Below, piece after piece: positions 1 through 8,460 of a stretch of DNA of 21,324 bases (position 1 is its first letter; each line of letters opens with the position of its first letter). The stretch spans positions 1-21,324 of the IMG/VR virus record IMGVR_UViG_3300034774_000182. One strand, given 5' to 3'. A program made the translations under genes and the position numbers. The notes beneath the pieces are model-generated. The model did not search any database and was not told the DNA's origin. It saw only the letters and a list, made by a program, of their open reading frames with translations. This stretch comes from a virus.

Positions 1-2
1 AT

Positions 3-245
3 TATTTTATGGTTGGGCCATATGATTTGTCTGCAAGCTTAGGTTGTGTTGGTGATTTCAATTCACCTGTATATAAGGCTGCTATAGAAAAGTTAAAATT
101 AAAACTAGGTGATAAACTCGGATATCATTTAGTTAAAGACATTAAAGATCAATTTCAAGCCCACAAAAATTCAAAATTTTTAGCCCTATCAATGGATACT
201 CTCTTTATGATTGACGGAATAAAGAGTATTGAAAATTTTAAATGA
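3..245 (+). CDS. HpcH/HpaI-family aldolase, C-terminal part (5' end outside window)
   Basis: The reading frame is already open at the window edge and ends at TGA 243-245, so only about 80 C-terminal residues of a family usually near 250 residues are seen. The block GPYDLSASLG close to the visible start is the typical conserved segment of HpcH/HpaI (citrate-lyase-beta-like) aldolases, and the following helix-rich tail fits their C-terminus. Family members carry out metal-dependent aldol cleavage or condensation between pyruvate and an aldehyde. Next to a HAD phosphatase and a CMP-sugar synthetase, a biosynthetic role building a 2-keto-3-deoxy sugar acid is plausible, but this is inference. The metal-binding Glu/Asp and catalytic Arg/His lie upstream and cannot be checked. 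The stop overlaps the next start as ATGA (242-245), indicating translational coupling. Confidence 0.8.
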   Translation, partial: YFMVGPYDLSASLGCVGDFNSPVYKAAIEKLKLKLGDKLGYHLVKDIKDQFQAHKNSKFLALSMDTLFMIDGIKSIENFK

Positions 246-679
246 TCTTAATATCTCATAGAGGTAATTTGACCGGTAAAAATGCTAAATTAGAAAATAA
301 ACCTCTTCAAATACAAAAAGTATTAGAGTTAGGCTTTCATTGTGAAATTGACGTTTGGTTTATAAACGGCGAATATTTATTAGGGCATGATGAACCGAAA
401 ATTCATGTTAAAGAGTATATGATTGAGCATCCTAATTTGTGGTGTCATGCTAAAAATTTAGAAGCATTACAGGAAATGTTAAAAAATAATAAGATACATT
501 GCTTCTGGCATGAAACAGATCAATATACTATTACCTCTAAGCAATTTATTTGGACATTCCCCGGGAAGTACGCTTCAGATAATTGTATTATCGTAGATAA
601 TTCAAAGAATCCATCTAATTATAATTGTAAGGGCGTTTGTTCTGATTATGTACAATTATATAAAACACATCGTTTTTGA
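242..679 (+). CDS. Short glycerophosphodiester phosphodiesterase-like (PI-PLC fold) protein
   Basis: This 145-residue protein has the hallmark N-terminal pieces of GDPD enzymes: HRGN at residues 6-9, EIDVW at 35-39 and LGHD at 47-50. These correspond to the first catalytic His-Arg, the metal-binding Glu-x-Asp pair and the second catalytic His. GDPD enzymes hydrolyse glycerophosphodiesters, normally in a TIM barrel of about 250 residues, so this copy is compact and the barrel is either incomplete or reduced. It starts inside the aldolase stop (ATGA) and runs 32 bases into the HAD-nucleotidyltransferase gene, so it sits within a coupled sugar-precursor operon. It may trim a phosphodiester-linked intermediate or decoration; that role is inferred from context only. 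Confidence 0.7.
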   Translation: MILISHRGNLTGKNAKLENKPLQIQKVLELGFHCEIDVWFINGEYLLGHDEPKIHVKEYMIEHPNLWCHAKNLEALQEMLKNNKIHCFWHETDQYTITSKQFIWTFPGKYASDNCIIVDNSKNPSNYNCKGVCSDYVQLYKTHRF

Positions 680-2048
680 TTTAGACGGAGTATTAATGGA
701 TAGTAGGGATTTACACTATTATGCATTAAACGATGCTCTTCGTACTATTAGTGATTCTTATGTTATAACAAGAGATGAACATCTTTCTTCATACGACGGT
801 AAGTCAACAAAAACCAAACTCTCACTATTAACTGAACATAAACAATTACCTGAAAGTGAATATGATAAAGTCTGGCAATTAAAGCAAACCTTTACCAGAC
901 AAAGGCTTCAATCGATTGAAGAGAATTTAGAATTACAACGCTTATTTAAATCTTTAAAAGATAATAATTTAAAAATTTCAATTGCTTCAAACGCTATACG
1001 GGAAACTGTATTAACATCTTTAGAAAGAGTAGGTGTATTAAAGTATTGTGATTATGTATTAACTAATGAAGATGTTTTTCTGCCTAAACCTAATGCAGAA
1101 ATGTATATGAGGTGCATGATCCATACTAAAACAAATCCAGATGAAACGGTAATAGTTGAAGATTCTCACACAGGGAGAAAGGGAGCTATAAGAAGCGGTT
1201 CGCATTTATGTCCTGTTACAGGACCAGAAGATGTAACGTTTAATTATATAACAAATTTTATTAAAACAAAAGACAGAGCAATGGAAGAAATAAAACCAAA
1301 ATGGCTAGGCGGTGATATGAACGTGTTAATTCCTATGGCGGGAGCTGGTACGAGGTTTGAGAAGGCTGGTTATACCTTTCCGAAGCCGTTAGTTGATGTC
1401 CTCGGCAAACCAATGATACAGACTGTGGTTGATAACTTAAACATTGAAGCTAATTATATTTTTATTGTACGAAAATCTCATTATGAGGAATATCATTTAC
1501 GAACTGTACTTAACAATATAGCACCAGGTTGTACAATTGTACAGGTAGAAGGTATTACAGAAGGTGCAGCATGTACAACTTTATTAGCAAAACAATATAT
1601 TAACAATGATAAGCCATTAGTTATGGCTAATTCAGATCAATATGTAGAATGGGACAGTAACGAGTTTATGTATTCTATGGTGGGAGATGATGTAGATGGT
1701 GGTATTTTAGCTTTTAAGTCTACACACCCTAAATGGAGTTATGCAAAATTAGGAGATAATGGTTTCGTTACAGAAGTTGCTGAGAAGAACCCAATATCTA
1801 ATATTGCTACAGTTGGTATCTACTATTGGGCCAAAGGTTCTGATTATGTTAAATACACTGAACAAATGATAGAAAAGAATATTAGAACAAATAATGAGTT
1901 TTATGTTTGTCCTGTATATAACGAAGCTATAGGAGACGGTAAAAATATTAAAGTTTTTGATGTACCAAAAATGTGGGGACTCGGTACTCCAGAAGATTTG
2001 AATAGTTTTATATCTAATTATGAAAGTATGCGCAACAATCCCAATTAA
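648..2048 (+). CDS. HAD-family phosphatase fused to a sugar nucleotidyltransferase
   Basis: One uninterrupted frame of 466 residues holds two enzymes. Residues 1 to about 205 are a HAD hydrolase: motif I DLDGVLMD (Asp11, Asp13), motif II Ser114 in IASNA, motif III Lys147-Pro148, motif IV EDSHTG at 171-176. Residues about 224 to 466 are a nucleotidyltransferase with a GAGTRF loop (232-237), KPLVDVLGKP just after, and ANSDQ ending with Asp330 as probable metal ligand. The HAD part would remove a phosphate from a sugar phosphate and the second part would activate a sugar phosphate with an NTP. All key HAD motifs are intact. The start at 648 lies 32 bases inside the GDPD-like gene. An internal ATG at 1317 follows a purine-rich stretch, so a separate transferase product is possible. 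The exact sugar is unknown. Confidence 0.85.
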   Translation: MYNYIKHIVFDLDGVLMDSRDLHYYALNDALRTISDSYVITRDEHLSSYDGKSTKTKLSLLTEHKQLPESEYDKVWQLKQTFTRQRLQSIEENLELQRLFKSLKDNNLKISIASNAIRETVLTSLERVGVLKYCDYVLTNEDVFLPKPNAEMYMRCMIHTKTNPDETVIVEDSHTGRKGAIRSGSHLCPVTGPEDVTFNYITNFIKTKDRAMEEIKPKWLGGDMNVLIPMAGAGTRFEKAGYTFPKPLVDVLGKPMIQTVVDNLNIEANYIFIVRKSHYEEYHLRTVLNNIAPGCTIVQVEGITEGAACTTLLAKQYINNDKPLVMANSDQYVEWDSNEFMYSMVGDDVDGGILAFKSTHPKWSYAKLGDNGFVTEVAEKNPISNIATVGIYYWAKGSDYVKYTEQMIEKNIRTNNEFYVCPVYNEAIGDGKNIKVFDVPKMWGLGTPEDLNSFISNYESMRNNPN

Positions 2049-2664
2049 AAGCAATTCTACTAGAGTTAAAGATAAAAATTTTAAACTCTTAGGAGGTAAA
2101 CCTTTATATGAGTATATTATTGATCATTGTATAAAAGCAGACTGTTTTGATAGTATATATGTTGATACAGATAGTGCAGATATAAAGGCTTATTGCTTTG
2201 AGAATAAGGTAAAGTGGATAGAACGTAAGCCAGAGCTTACTTTAGATACTGCAAACGGTAATGATGTGTTTCATTATGATATTGATTTTATAGATGATTA
2301 TGATTATTATTTTCAATTGTATGCTACAGCACCTTTTCTTAAGCCAGAGACTATTAAAGCATGTGTAAATAAATTAACTCATACTTCTAGATACGATTCT
2401 GTTTTAACCGCTACTGAAGAATATGGGTGGTTCTGGCATAAAGACCAGCCAGTTAATTATCAGCCTAATATTTTACCTCGTTCACAAGATGCGACACCAG
2501 TAATCAAAGAGACAACCGGTCTATACGGCATATCTAAAAGTGCTTATGATAGGTTTAGGTGTCGTGTAGGTGCCACTCCGTATTTTTATATAATTAACGA
2601 CAGAGCGGAGTGTATTGATTTAGATACAGCCGCCGATTTTAGTTTAGCCGAGACCATGATATAA
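2020..2664 (+). CDS. Acylneuraminate/CMP-sugar cytidylyltransferase family protein
   Basis: The 214-residue product begins with IPIKSNSTRVKDKN and LLGGKPLYEY, the CTP-binding N-terminus of CMP-N-acetylneuraminate and CMP-Kdo synthetases. Downstream, an LPRSQD segment followed by a TGLYGI strand matches the sugar-binding middle of the family, and length is near the usual 220-230. These enzymes couple CTP to a 2-keto-3-deoxy sugar acid, releasing pyrophosphate. The gene overlaps the HAD-nucleotidyltransferase gene by 29 bases and ends 6 bases before the methyltransferase gene. With an aldolase and a phosphatase upstream, the set resembles a compact pathway to an activated ulosonic acid; the actual substrate (sialic-like, Kdo-like or other) cannot be decided. 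A neuA-like label would be reasonable but is not assigned. Confidence 0.82.
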   Translation: MKVCATIPIKSNSTRVKDKNFKLLGGKPLYEYIIDHCIKADCFDSIYVDTDSADIKAYCFENKVKWIERKPELTLDTANGNDVFHYDIDFIDDYDYYFQLYATAPFLKPETIKACVNKLTHTSRYDSVLTATEEYGWFWHKDQPVNYQPNILPRSQDATPVIKETTGLYGISKSAYDRFRCRVGATPYFYIINDRAECIDLDTAADFSLAETMI

Positions 2665-2670
2665 GAATAT

Positions 2671-3366
2671 ATGGAAATTAATAACACAGATCCGAATATA
2701 GTAAGAAAAGCATATGAGTGGTTCGACCAGCATACAAAGTATGGTTCGTCTTTTCATGGACGGGCATTATTACCGTTTGTAAAATCATTAAAAAATGTTA
2801 ATTCCGTTTTAGATGTCGGAACTGGTCGTGGAGAATTTTGCAATTGGGCTATTGACAATTTATGCCAAGACGTTACAGGTTCGGATTTTGCTATTAACCC
2901 AGATCCAAGTTTTTTAAATAAAAATATTAATTTTATTAAAAATTTATCACACGAAATACCGCTACCAGATAACTCTGTTGATCTTGTGGTTTCGTTTGAC
3001 GTATTAGAACATATAAGACCAGAAGATATACCAGAAACAATAAAAGAATTTTCTAGAGTAGCAAAAAAATATATGCTACATAAAATATCTACTACTCCTG
3101 CTAGTGCAAACTCCGAGAATCCGTACCTTCCAAGTATAAAAAATTTACATCTCATACAACAGGGTCGAGGTGTGTGGGAACATATGTTTCGCACAAATGT
3201 CGATGCAGATGATTGGAGGATATGGAGACTAGACAGAGCGATTTTTGGCATTAAAAAAGACGCGGAAGATAAAGCAATGCAAGGCGATCTAGATTACCAT
3301 GCTGGCAAAAGAGCTGAGAGAAAAGCTAGGCGTTCAAAAGCAAAGGAAAAGCGCCTAGATGAATAA
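2671..3366 (+). CDS. Class I SAM-dependent methyltransferase
   Basis: LDVGTGRGEF at residues 47-56 is the SAM-binding glycine-rich motif I. TGSDFA near residue 70 gives the acidic end of strand 2, and VDLVVSFDVLEHI (103-115) is the motif IV/post-IV region typical of Methyltransf_11 enzymes. The C-terminal 25 residues are strongly basic (repeated KR, RK and KAK runs). It follows the CMP-sugar synthetase after 6 bases and its last 8 bases overlap the next transferase gene. A small-molecule or glycan O-methylation role fits the neighbourhood, but the acceptor is not identifiable from sequence. Confidence 0.8.
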   Translation: MEINNTDPNIVRKAYEWFDQHTKYGSSFHGRALLPFVKSLKNVNSVLDVGTGRGEFCNWAIDNLCQDVTGSDFAINPDPSFLNKNINFIKNLSHEIPLPDNSVDLVVSFDVLEHIRPEDIPETIKEFSRVAKKYMLHKISTTPASANSENPYLPSIKNLHLIQQGRGVWEHMFRTNVDADDWRIWRLDRAIFGIKKDAEDKAMQGDLDYHAGKRAERKARRSKAKEKRLDE

Positions 3367-4036
3367 GGGATGTTGTGTTACTTCTATTACTGGGAATCGT
3401 GAAAAATTAATTGATCCATTTTTTGTTCATGATAATATCGACTATTATGCGTTTGTTGATAAAACATATAGTAATATAAAAGTATGGAATCAAAAAAAGA
3501 TTTGCGATTTTAGCACTATAGATGATTATTCAAATAGGAGAAATGCAAAAATATATAAAGTTCTACCGCAATTATTTTTACCTGGGTATGATTATTATAT
3601 ATGGTGCGATGCAAACTGTATTTTTAAGCAAAACCCGGTTCAATTAATCGAACAGCACTCTGTTGATGCTATATTTTTTTATCATTATAGATATAATACT
3701 ATTTCAAATGATATAGAAAAAATAATTAAGCGTAAGAAGGATCATTTAATTAATATAGATAATTATATAGATTTTTTATCTAATTCTAATTATATAGATG
3801 ACATGCTCTTACAATTTTCTATGTTTATTACTAATACTAGTCATGAAAGTATGTTAATGAGATTAATTTGGTGGGAATTAATATGTAAATTTTCTTCTCG
3901 TGATCAAATCTCAGGACCGTACGCTATAAAAAAATCAAAAATTAGCTATCATATAATTAACCAGTCGTTAGGACATGTAACACCATTAAGCAGTGATAAT
4001 ATAGGTATAAAATTTCATACAAGTAAGCATGATTAA
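3359..4036 (+). CDS. Putative glycosyltransferase, DUF616/TOD1-MUCI70-like
   Basis: The 225-residue protein has the layout of DUF616-type glycosyltransferases: an N-terminal strand ending in a TGNRE segment, a short IDYYAFVD strand, an RRNAKIYKVLP segment (60-70) and then YDYYIWCDANC (77-87), where the Trp-x-Asp-x-Asn core stands in for the metal-binding DxD. No signal peptide or membrane segment is visible, so it is probably cytoplasmic. It overlaps the methyltransferase gene and the following unknown gene by 8 bases each. Family membership rests on motif order, so it could be a more distant GT-A protein. Donor and acceptor are unknown. Confidence 0.6.
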   Translation: MNKGCCVTSITGNREKLIDPFFVHDNIDYYAFVDKTYSNIKVWNQKKICDFSTIDDYSNRRNAKIYKVLPQLFLPGYDYYIWCDANCIFKQNPVQLIEQHSVDAIFFYHYRYNTISNDIEKIIKRKKDHLINIDNYIDFLSNSNYIDDMLLQFSMFITNTSHESMLMRLIWWELICKFSSRDQISGPYAIKKSKISYHIINQSLGHVTPLSSDNIGIKFHTSKHD

Positions 4037-4874
4037 AATATGTCATATACGCGGAACGTCGGAATATTGGAAGCATTTAGATCTTCCTAGAATTTCAGGC
4101 TGTCCTTCAGAGGAAAATAGAGATTTAATGTATAAATGTTGGAAAGAATATTTTAACATATCGTATCAAGAGTTTAAACTACACATAAGAGAGGCGACTA
4201 TAAACTATATTAAAGAGTTAAATGAATTCGATGTTATTTTATATAATAATGAAATGTATCGTGAATTTTTAAAAACCAATAAAATTGATAATATGATGTT
4301 ATATAGTCAAGACGATGATGATATATTATATTTTATACCAAACGATATATCTCCTGGTATGAATATATATAATTATAGTTGTATTGACATAACAGGAACT
4401 AAAAGAATTGAATATGATTTGGATGATAATTTCTTAACATTTCTTCCTGAAAAAATACAATCAAATCATGCTATATATTTTGTATTAAATGAGCCAGAGT
4501 TTGTTCAAAATATAAAATCATATGGTTATATTCGGGCACATACAATTTATGATTCCTACAAAGAGCATTTAATAGAGAATAATGTAGATATTTCTTATCA
4601 CGATTATTTTTTCACAACACAATTCTATCATTTAACTAGTTTATCTTTATGGAAAAATATCGCCGGAGTTAGTAAGGCGTCTAGACGTGTTAGAGAGCAG
4701 TTTTTTGATGAAGAGCAATTTAATAAAGATTGCATTTTTAAAATATTCGATTATTATATAGACTTTATGAAAAATTTTAACATACCAAAACAATTGAATG
4801 ACATAAAATTTAAAAAGGGAGCCGAATTAATCACTACATTTAAAAATTTGTATATCAATGTAAGTACTTTATAA
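4029..4874 (+). CDS. Unknown protein with acidic DDDD motif, possibly glycosyltransferase-like
   Basis: I do not recognise this 281-residue protein with confidence. It has a short beta strand at the start (IKICHIRG), a predicted helical region to residue 65, then FDVILYNNEMY and LYSQDDDDILYFIP (91-104). A strand followed by an Asp cluster and another strand is how GT-A transferases and putative rhamnosyltransferases present their metal site, so a transferase role is possible. Position inside a run of transferases, with an 8-base overlap upstream and a TAATG junction to the GQPR gene downstream, supports a role in the same pathway. No membrane segment or signal peptide is visible. Confidence 0.75.
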   Translation: MIKICHIRGTSEYWKHLDLPRISGCPSEENRDLMYKCWKEYFNISYQEFKLHIREATINYIKELNEFDVILYNNEMYREFLKTNKIDNMMLYSQDDDDILYFIPNDISPGMNIYNYSCIDITGTKRIEYDLDDNFLTFLPEKIQSNHAIYFVLNEPEFVQNIKSYGYIRAHTIYDSYKEHLIENNVDISYHDYFFTTQFYHLTSLSLWKNIAGVSKASRRVREQFFDEEQFNKDCIFKIFDYYIDFMKNFNIPKQLNDIKFKKGAELITTFKNLYINVSTL

Positions 4875-5977
4875 TGAAAATCGCTATCTTATGCTTTGGG
4901 CAGCCTAGATTTTTAGATCTAACACATGAATATATTAAACAGGAATTTGATATACCTGGTCATGATGTTGATTTCTTCTTTCATGTATGGAAAGGTGTAG
5001 GGTATAATCCTGAAGATTCAATTAACAGTACATATGATATAGTACCAGATTTAGATAATATAATTCAAAGCTTTAATCCGAAGATATGGGTTACGGAGGA
5101 TTATAATTCTACAGGTTGTCATATTATGTTTGAAAAACATAAGAAGTGGCGATGGAAAAAACAACCTTCACTAGTAAATTTGTGCGATGCTTGGAGTCTT
5201 ATGAATGAATTTGTTTCCTATAACAGAGATACTCCTATACCTAGTTCTAAACGGTTGGAATATTTCTTCGGACAACATTATAGTATACAAAAATGTTTTA
5301 GTTTAATAGAACAGTATGAAGAGCTGAATAATTTTAAATATGATATTGTAATAAAAATTAGAACAGACATAGTTTATAGAACACCTAATTTATATAAATC
5401 TCAAGAGGTGTATAATCTGCATAAAGTAGATCATTATACAGATTTTCCTATGGATATTCCCGCTATCAATGTTAAGGGATTACGTATTAATAGATTACAG
5501 ATAAAAGAGAATAAATGGAAAGGTGAAGATATATCATGTTTTTATAAAGGAAAATATAGTTTACCGGATGAAGATTATGCTTCGAAGAAGAAAGCTATTA
5601 AATTTGGTTTAAATACTCGATTGTGTTTTAACGACTGGACTATTATCGCTAATCGTGCAGCAGCTCATTATTATTTTGGGAGATGGTTTGAGACATATTT
5701 AATAACTTATGGAGAGGATTTATTGTATCGTAAAGATAGATATTGGTATAAAAGTCAATCTGATCATACCCTTCAAGGTCATATAGCTTTATATAATGAT
5801 ATTAAAGTTAATAGAGTCAATAGACGAGATATGAAACTCATTAGAGAAGATAAACTTGAAGGGGAAAAATCTAAAGATAGTTTAGCTAATAAAGCTGTAG
5901 TACCGGCAAATAATGAAATAGATCTTGATAGTTGGATATGGAATAGATGGAAACCGAAAACGAAGCAAAAAAAATAA
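4874..5977 (+). CDS. GQPR-family putative glycosyltransferase, paralogue 1
   Basis: First of six related proteins in this window. The shared plan, seen directly by comparing them, is: N-terminal strand plus GQPR (here residues 9-12), an acidic DFFFHVW strand (33-39), a YFFGQHYS segment (130-137), the strand YDIVIKIRTD (156-165) with a conserved Arg-Ser/Thr-Asp, and later an ANRAAAHYYF helix. The KIRTD segment sits where GT-A enzymes keep their metal-binding acidic residue. The N-terminus resembles uncharacterised or WavE-like proteins of LPS loci and large viruses, so glycosyltransferase is the best guess, not proven. At 367 residues it is longer than paralogues 2-5, with a basic segment KKWRWKK at 90-96 and a basic tail created where it overlaps the next gene by 31 bases. 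Confidence 0.7.
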   Translation: MKIAILCFGQPRFLDLTHEYIKQEFDIPGHDVDFFFHVWKGVGYNPEDSINSTYDIVPDLDNIIQSFNPKIWVTEDYNSTGCHIMFEKHKKWRWKKQPSLVNLCDAWSLMNEFVSYNRDTPIPSSKRLEYFFGQHYSIQKCFSLIEQYEELNNFKYDIVIKIRTDIVYRTPNLYKSQEVYNLHKVDHYTDFPMDIPAINVKGLRINRLQIKENKWKGEDISCFYKGKYSLPDEDYASKKKAIKFGLNTRLCFNDWTIIANRAAAHYYFGRWFETYLITYGEDLLYRKDRYWYKSQSDHTLQGHIALYNDIKVNRVNRRDMKLIREDKLEGEKSKDSLANKAVVPANNEIDLDSWIWNRWKPKTKQKK

Positions 5978-6948
5978 AACTCGCTATTTTATTATATGGT
6001 CAGCCTCGGTTTTTTGAGTATACATATAAAAATATACAAGAGGCATATACTATAGACGGATGTGAAACTGATTTTTTCGCTCATTTCTGGGAAGATGTCG
6101 GGTTTCACCCTGGGGATGATTATACAGATACATATGTAAACACTAAAGATAAAGTAAAAGAATGTCTCATAGATTTAGGGGCAAAAAATTATATACAAGA
6201 AGATTATACTGAATTAGATCTTTTTAGTGATGCACAAAAGATAGTTTATGGATTTTTAACTCAGTCTCGAATACGTTCAATTAATAATACACGGGGTCGA
6301 TATCATTATGGACAACATTTAAGTTTATATAAATGTTTTTCTTTAATGGAGAAATTTGAACGTCGGAAGAATTTTAAGTATGATATTGTTATAAAGGTTC
6401 GCAGTGATTGGATTTATTCACCTAGTGATTCTATTACAAAATATAAAACATATATTGAAAAATTAGTCGATACTAATAGTAAGAGACTTACAACTCTTAG
6501 CCTTAAAAAATATGACCTACACACAAACACAGAACATCATTTAACTAATTTAAACTGTAAAAAATCCGATCTACACGGATGTATAGTATCTATATCGGAT
6601 ATTTTTATTAATTGTAACAGAAGTGCGGCGAAGTATGTTTTTAAAGATTGGTTGTTTTATTATAATTATCTTCAATGTATATATACCTATAATACTAGTT
6701 CTATGAAAAATGTATTTGAAGAAAAAGAAAAAACATATAATAAGACTAATCAAATTTTAGGAGATATTTGTATGCTAAATGATATTGAAGCTTATAAGCA
6801 TTCAAAATCAAGTATAAAAATCCATCGACTTATGTTAAAGGATAAATGTAAGAAAAAATGGGTCAACTCTAGGCGCCGTATAGTTTTACCAGATTTGAAT
6901 TGTAATATATCAGAATATATTGAACAAGCATTACATGAAAATAAATGA
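5947..6948 (+). CDS. GQPR-family putative glycosyltransferase, paralogue 2
   Basis: The 333-residue protein repeats the family plan: GQPR at 18-21, DFFAHFW at 42-48, YHYGQHLSLYKCFSLME around 119-134, YDIVIKVRSDWIY at 145-157 and a RSAAKYVF helix in the middle. The first nine residues (METENEAKK) are extra compared with paralogues 3 and 4 and come from the 31-base overlap with paralogue 1. There is no other ATG before the conserved strand, so this start is the simplest. Compared with paralogues 3 and 4, the region after the RSD motif is rearranged with a Thr/Leu/Lys-rich stretch. The C-terminus NCNISEYIEQAL matches the ends of paralogues 3 and 4. Confidence 0.7.
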   Translation: METENEAKKIKLAILLYGQPRFFEYTYKNIQEAYTIDGCETDFFAHFWEDVGFHPGDDYTDTYVNTKDKVKECLIDLGAKNYIQEDYTELDLFSDAQKIVYGFLTQSRIRSINNTRGRYHYGQHLSLYKCFSLMEKFERRKNFKYDIVIKVRSDWIYSPSDSITKYKTYIEKLVDTNSKRLTTLSLKKYDLHTNTEHHLTNLNCKKSDLHGCIVSISDIFINCNRSAAKYVFKDWLFYYNYLQCIYTYNTSSMKNVFEEKEKTYNKTNQILGDICMLNDIEAYKHSKSSIKIHRLMLKDKCKKKWVNSRRRIVLPDLNCNISEYIEQALHENK

Positions 6949-7534
6949 TATAATAGTCCCTAAAGCTCCTAAATGGGAGTCTCATAGAACAGAAGGAGAA
7001 GTCATTGGTCCATGTAAAACACGAAAAGATATAGGGGCATTATGTCAAAAATTAGGTTGTAACAAGCGTGGTGTTGAGTTAGGTGTTGCAAAAGGTAGCT
7101 TTACATTTCAAGTACATAAGTATTTTGATCAATTTTGGAGCATTGATAGCTGGTGTGATGAGCGACATGATACTAAACAATATGAGCGGTTTAAACGTAA
7201 GATAGTCCGTAAAAAAATTACAAATATTAATGTAGTTCGATCTGATTTTAATACGGTAGTTAAAACGTTTGATGATCATTTTTTTGATTTTATTTATATT
7301 GATGGATATGCTAAAGCTCATCATCAATTACGACTTAATTTAAATAATTGGTTTATTAAACTAACTCCAGGAGGTATTTTTTCAGGTCATGATTGGCAAT
7401 ATCCACATGTACAGGAGATTATTAATGAGCTTGCAAGTGATAAAAAATTAAATTTAAATGTTACCGGTGAACGGCATTATGGTTCGTCTGGTAGAATAAA
7501 CACGGAAGGTCCTACATGGTGGTTCAAAACATGA
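6935..7534 (+). CDS. Class I SAM-dependent methyltransferase (Methyltransf_24-like)
   Basis: With the ATG at 6935 the product is 199 residues. An upstream TTG at 6920 would add five residues, but ATG inside the previous gene's end is the better start and matches the short-overlap style of the operon. VELGVAKGSF (47-56) is the SAM-binding loop, Asp71 in WSIDSW ends strand 2, and FDFIYIDGYAKAHH (117-130) followed by LTPGGIFSGHDW is characteristic of Methyltransf_24-type O-methyltransferases, where the IDG Asp and a downstream His-Asp sit near the active site. It lies between GQPR paralogues 2 and 3 and ends in an ATGA overlap with paralogue 3. A sugar-methylating role is inferred from this placement. 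Confidence 0.78.
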   Translation: MKINDIIVPKAPKWESHRTEGEVIGPCKTRKDIGALCQKLGCNKRGVELGVAKGSFTFQVHKYFDQFWSIDSWCDERHDTKQYERFKRKIVRKKITNINVVRSDFNTVVKTFDDHFFDFIYIDGYAKAHHQLRLNLNNWFIKLTPGGIFSGHDWQYPHVQEIINELASDKKLNLNVTGERHYGSSGRINTEGPTWWFKT

Positions 7535-8460
7535 AAATTGCTATTTTACTACATGGTCAGCCTCGGCTTTTCGAATATACTTATAAGCGAATAAAAGAAG
7601 AGTTTAATTTACCTGGTGTAGAGTTTGATTTTTTTGCTCATTTTTGGCATAAAATAGGATATTCTCCTATGAGCACTGAGTCTGATAGTATAGATTCAAT
7701 TTCTTTATTGGAACAGTTAAATATAAAAAAATATTTAATTACTAATTATGACAAATTAGATAATATTGCTGCTTCAAATGAAGTTGTTAGAGCTCTCGCT
7801 AAAGGTAGTATATCAATAAAACCATTTAATCCCGATAATAGATATCATTACGGTCAATATGTTAGTTTATTAGAAGCCTTTAATTTAATGGAGCAATATG
7901 AACGAGATAATGATATAGAATATGATATTGTTATAAAGGTTCGTAGTGACTGGGTATATAAAGATAAAAGTTGTTATGCATCAGAGTTAGATTATCTTAC
8001 GGCAAAGAAAGAAAATTATCTTTTCTCTGATGTGAGTAAAAAAATTATAAAAACAATATATGTAAATAAGAAAATTTATAATAATAAAGAATATGTAAGG
8101 AGCTTTGACCCATGTATTATAGCAACACGTTCTGCAGCGTCTTGTTTTTTTAAATATTGGTTCTTATCTAACCTTAACTCTTTAATTAAAGATGTTTTGA
8201 ACCCTATAGATATTAAATTACATGTAAAGCATGATTTTATGGTCGGAGAAATTGCTAATTTATTTGATATACAAGTCGAAGAAATTATCTTAAATTATGG
8301 TATTGGTAGATGTCATAGAGTAGTTAATTTTGAAGATTGTAAGCGATTTTGGATTACAGATGATAAGAATATATCTATTATATTACCCACTTTGCAGTGT
8401 AATATTGAAGAGGAAATACAAAAGCAATTATTAATAATAAACCAAAGGAAATCAAAATGA
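7531..8460 (+). CDS. GQPR-family putative glycosyltransferase, paralogue 3
   Basis: The start at 7531 is chosen over the in-frame ATG at 7516 because it forms a perfect ATGA overlap with the methyltransferase stop and puts Met directly before the conserved strand (MKIAILLHGQPR), as in paralogues 1, 4 and 6. The 309-residue product has GQPR at 9-12, EFDFFAHFW at 31-39, YHYGQYVSL at 105-113, YDIVIKVRSDWVY at 131-143 and RSAASCFFKYWF later. It is closest to paralogue 4: a 56-base segment near the 5' end (7592-7647) matches 8518-8573 with three mismatches, all silent or conservative. It is also close to paralogue 2 around the RSD motif, suggesting serial tandem duplication. Confidence 0.72.
   Translation: MKIAILLHGQPRLFEYTYKRIKEEFNLPGVEFDFFAHFWHKIGYSPMSTESDSIDSISLLEQLNIKKYLITNYDKLDNIAASNEVVRALAKGSISIKPFNPDNRYHYGQYVSLLEAFNLMEQYERDNDIEYDIVIKVRSDWVYKDKSCYASELDYLTAKKENYLFSDVSKKIIKTIYVNKKIYNNKEYVRSFDPCIIATRSAASCFFKYWFLSNLNSLIKDVLNPIDIKLHVKHDFMVGEIANLFDIQVEEIILNYGIGRCHRVVNFEDCKRFWITDDKNISIILPTLQCNIEEEIQKQLLIINQRKSK

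Noticed and set aside
2754-3251. 165-residue minus-strand frame opposite the first methyltransferase
   Set aside because: The plus-strand frame has clear methyltransferase motifs and operon context; the opposite frame has none and is a shadow.
6920-6934. TTG start for the second methyltransferase
   Set aside because: ATG at 6935 fits the overlap style; no reason to prefer a rare start.
7516-7530. Upstream ATG for GQPR paralogue 3
   Set aside because: ATG 7531 gives the ATGA overlap and the same N-terminus as the paralogues; the extra five residues have no counterpart.
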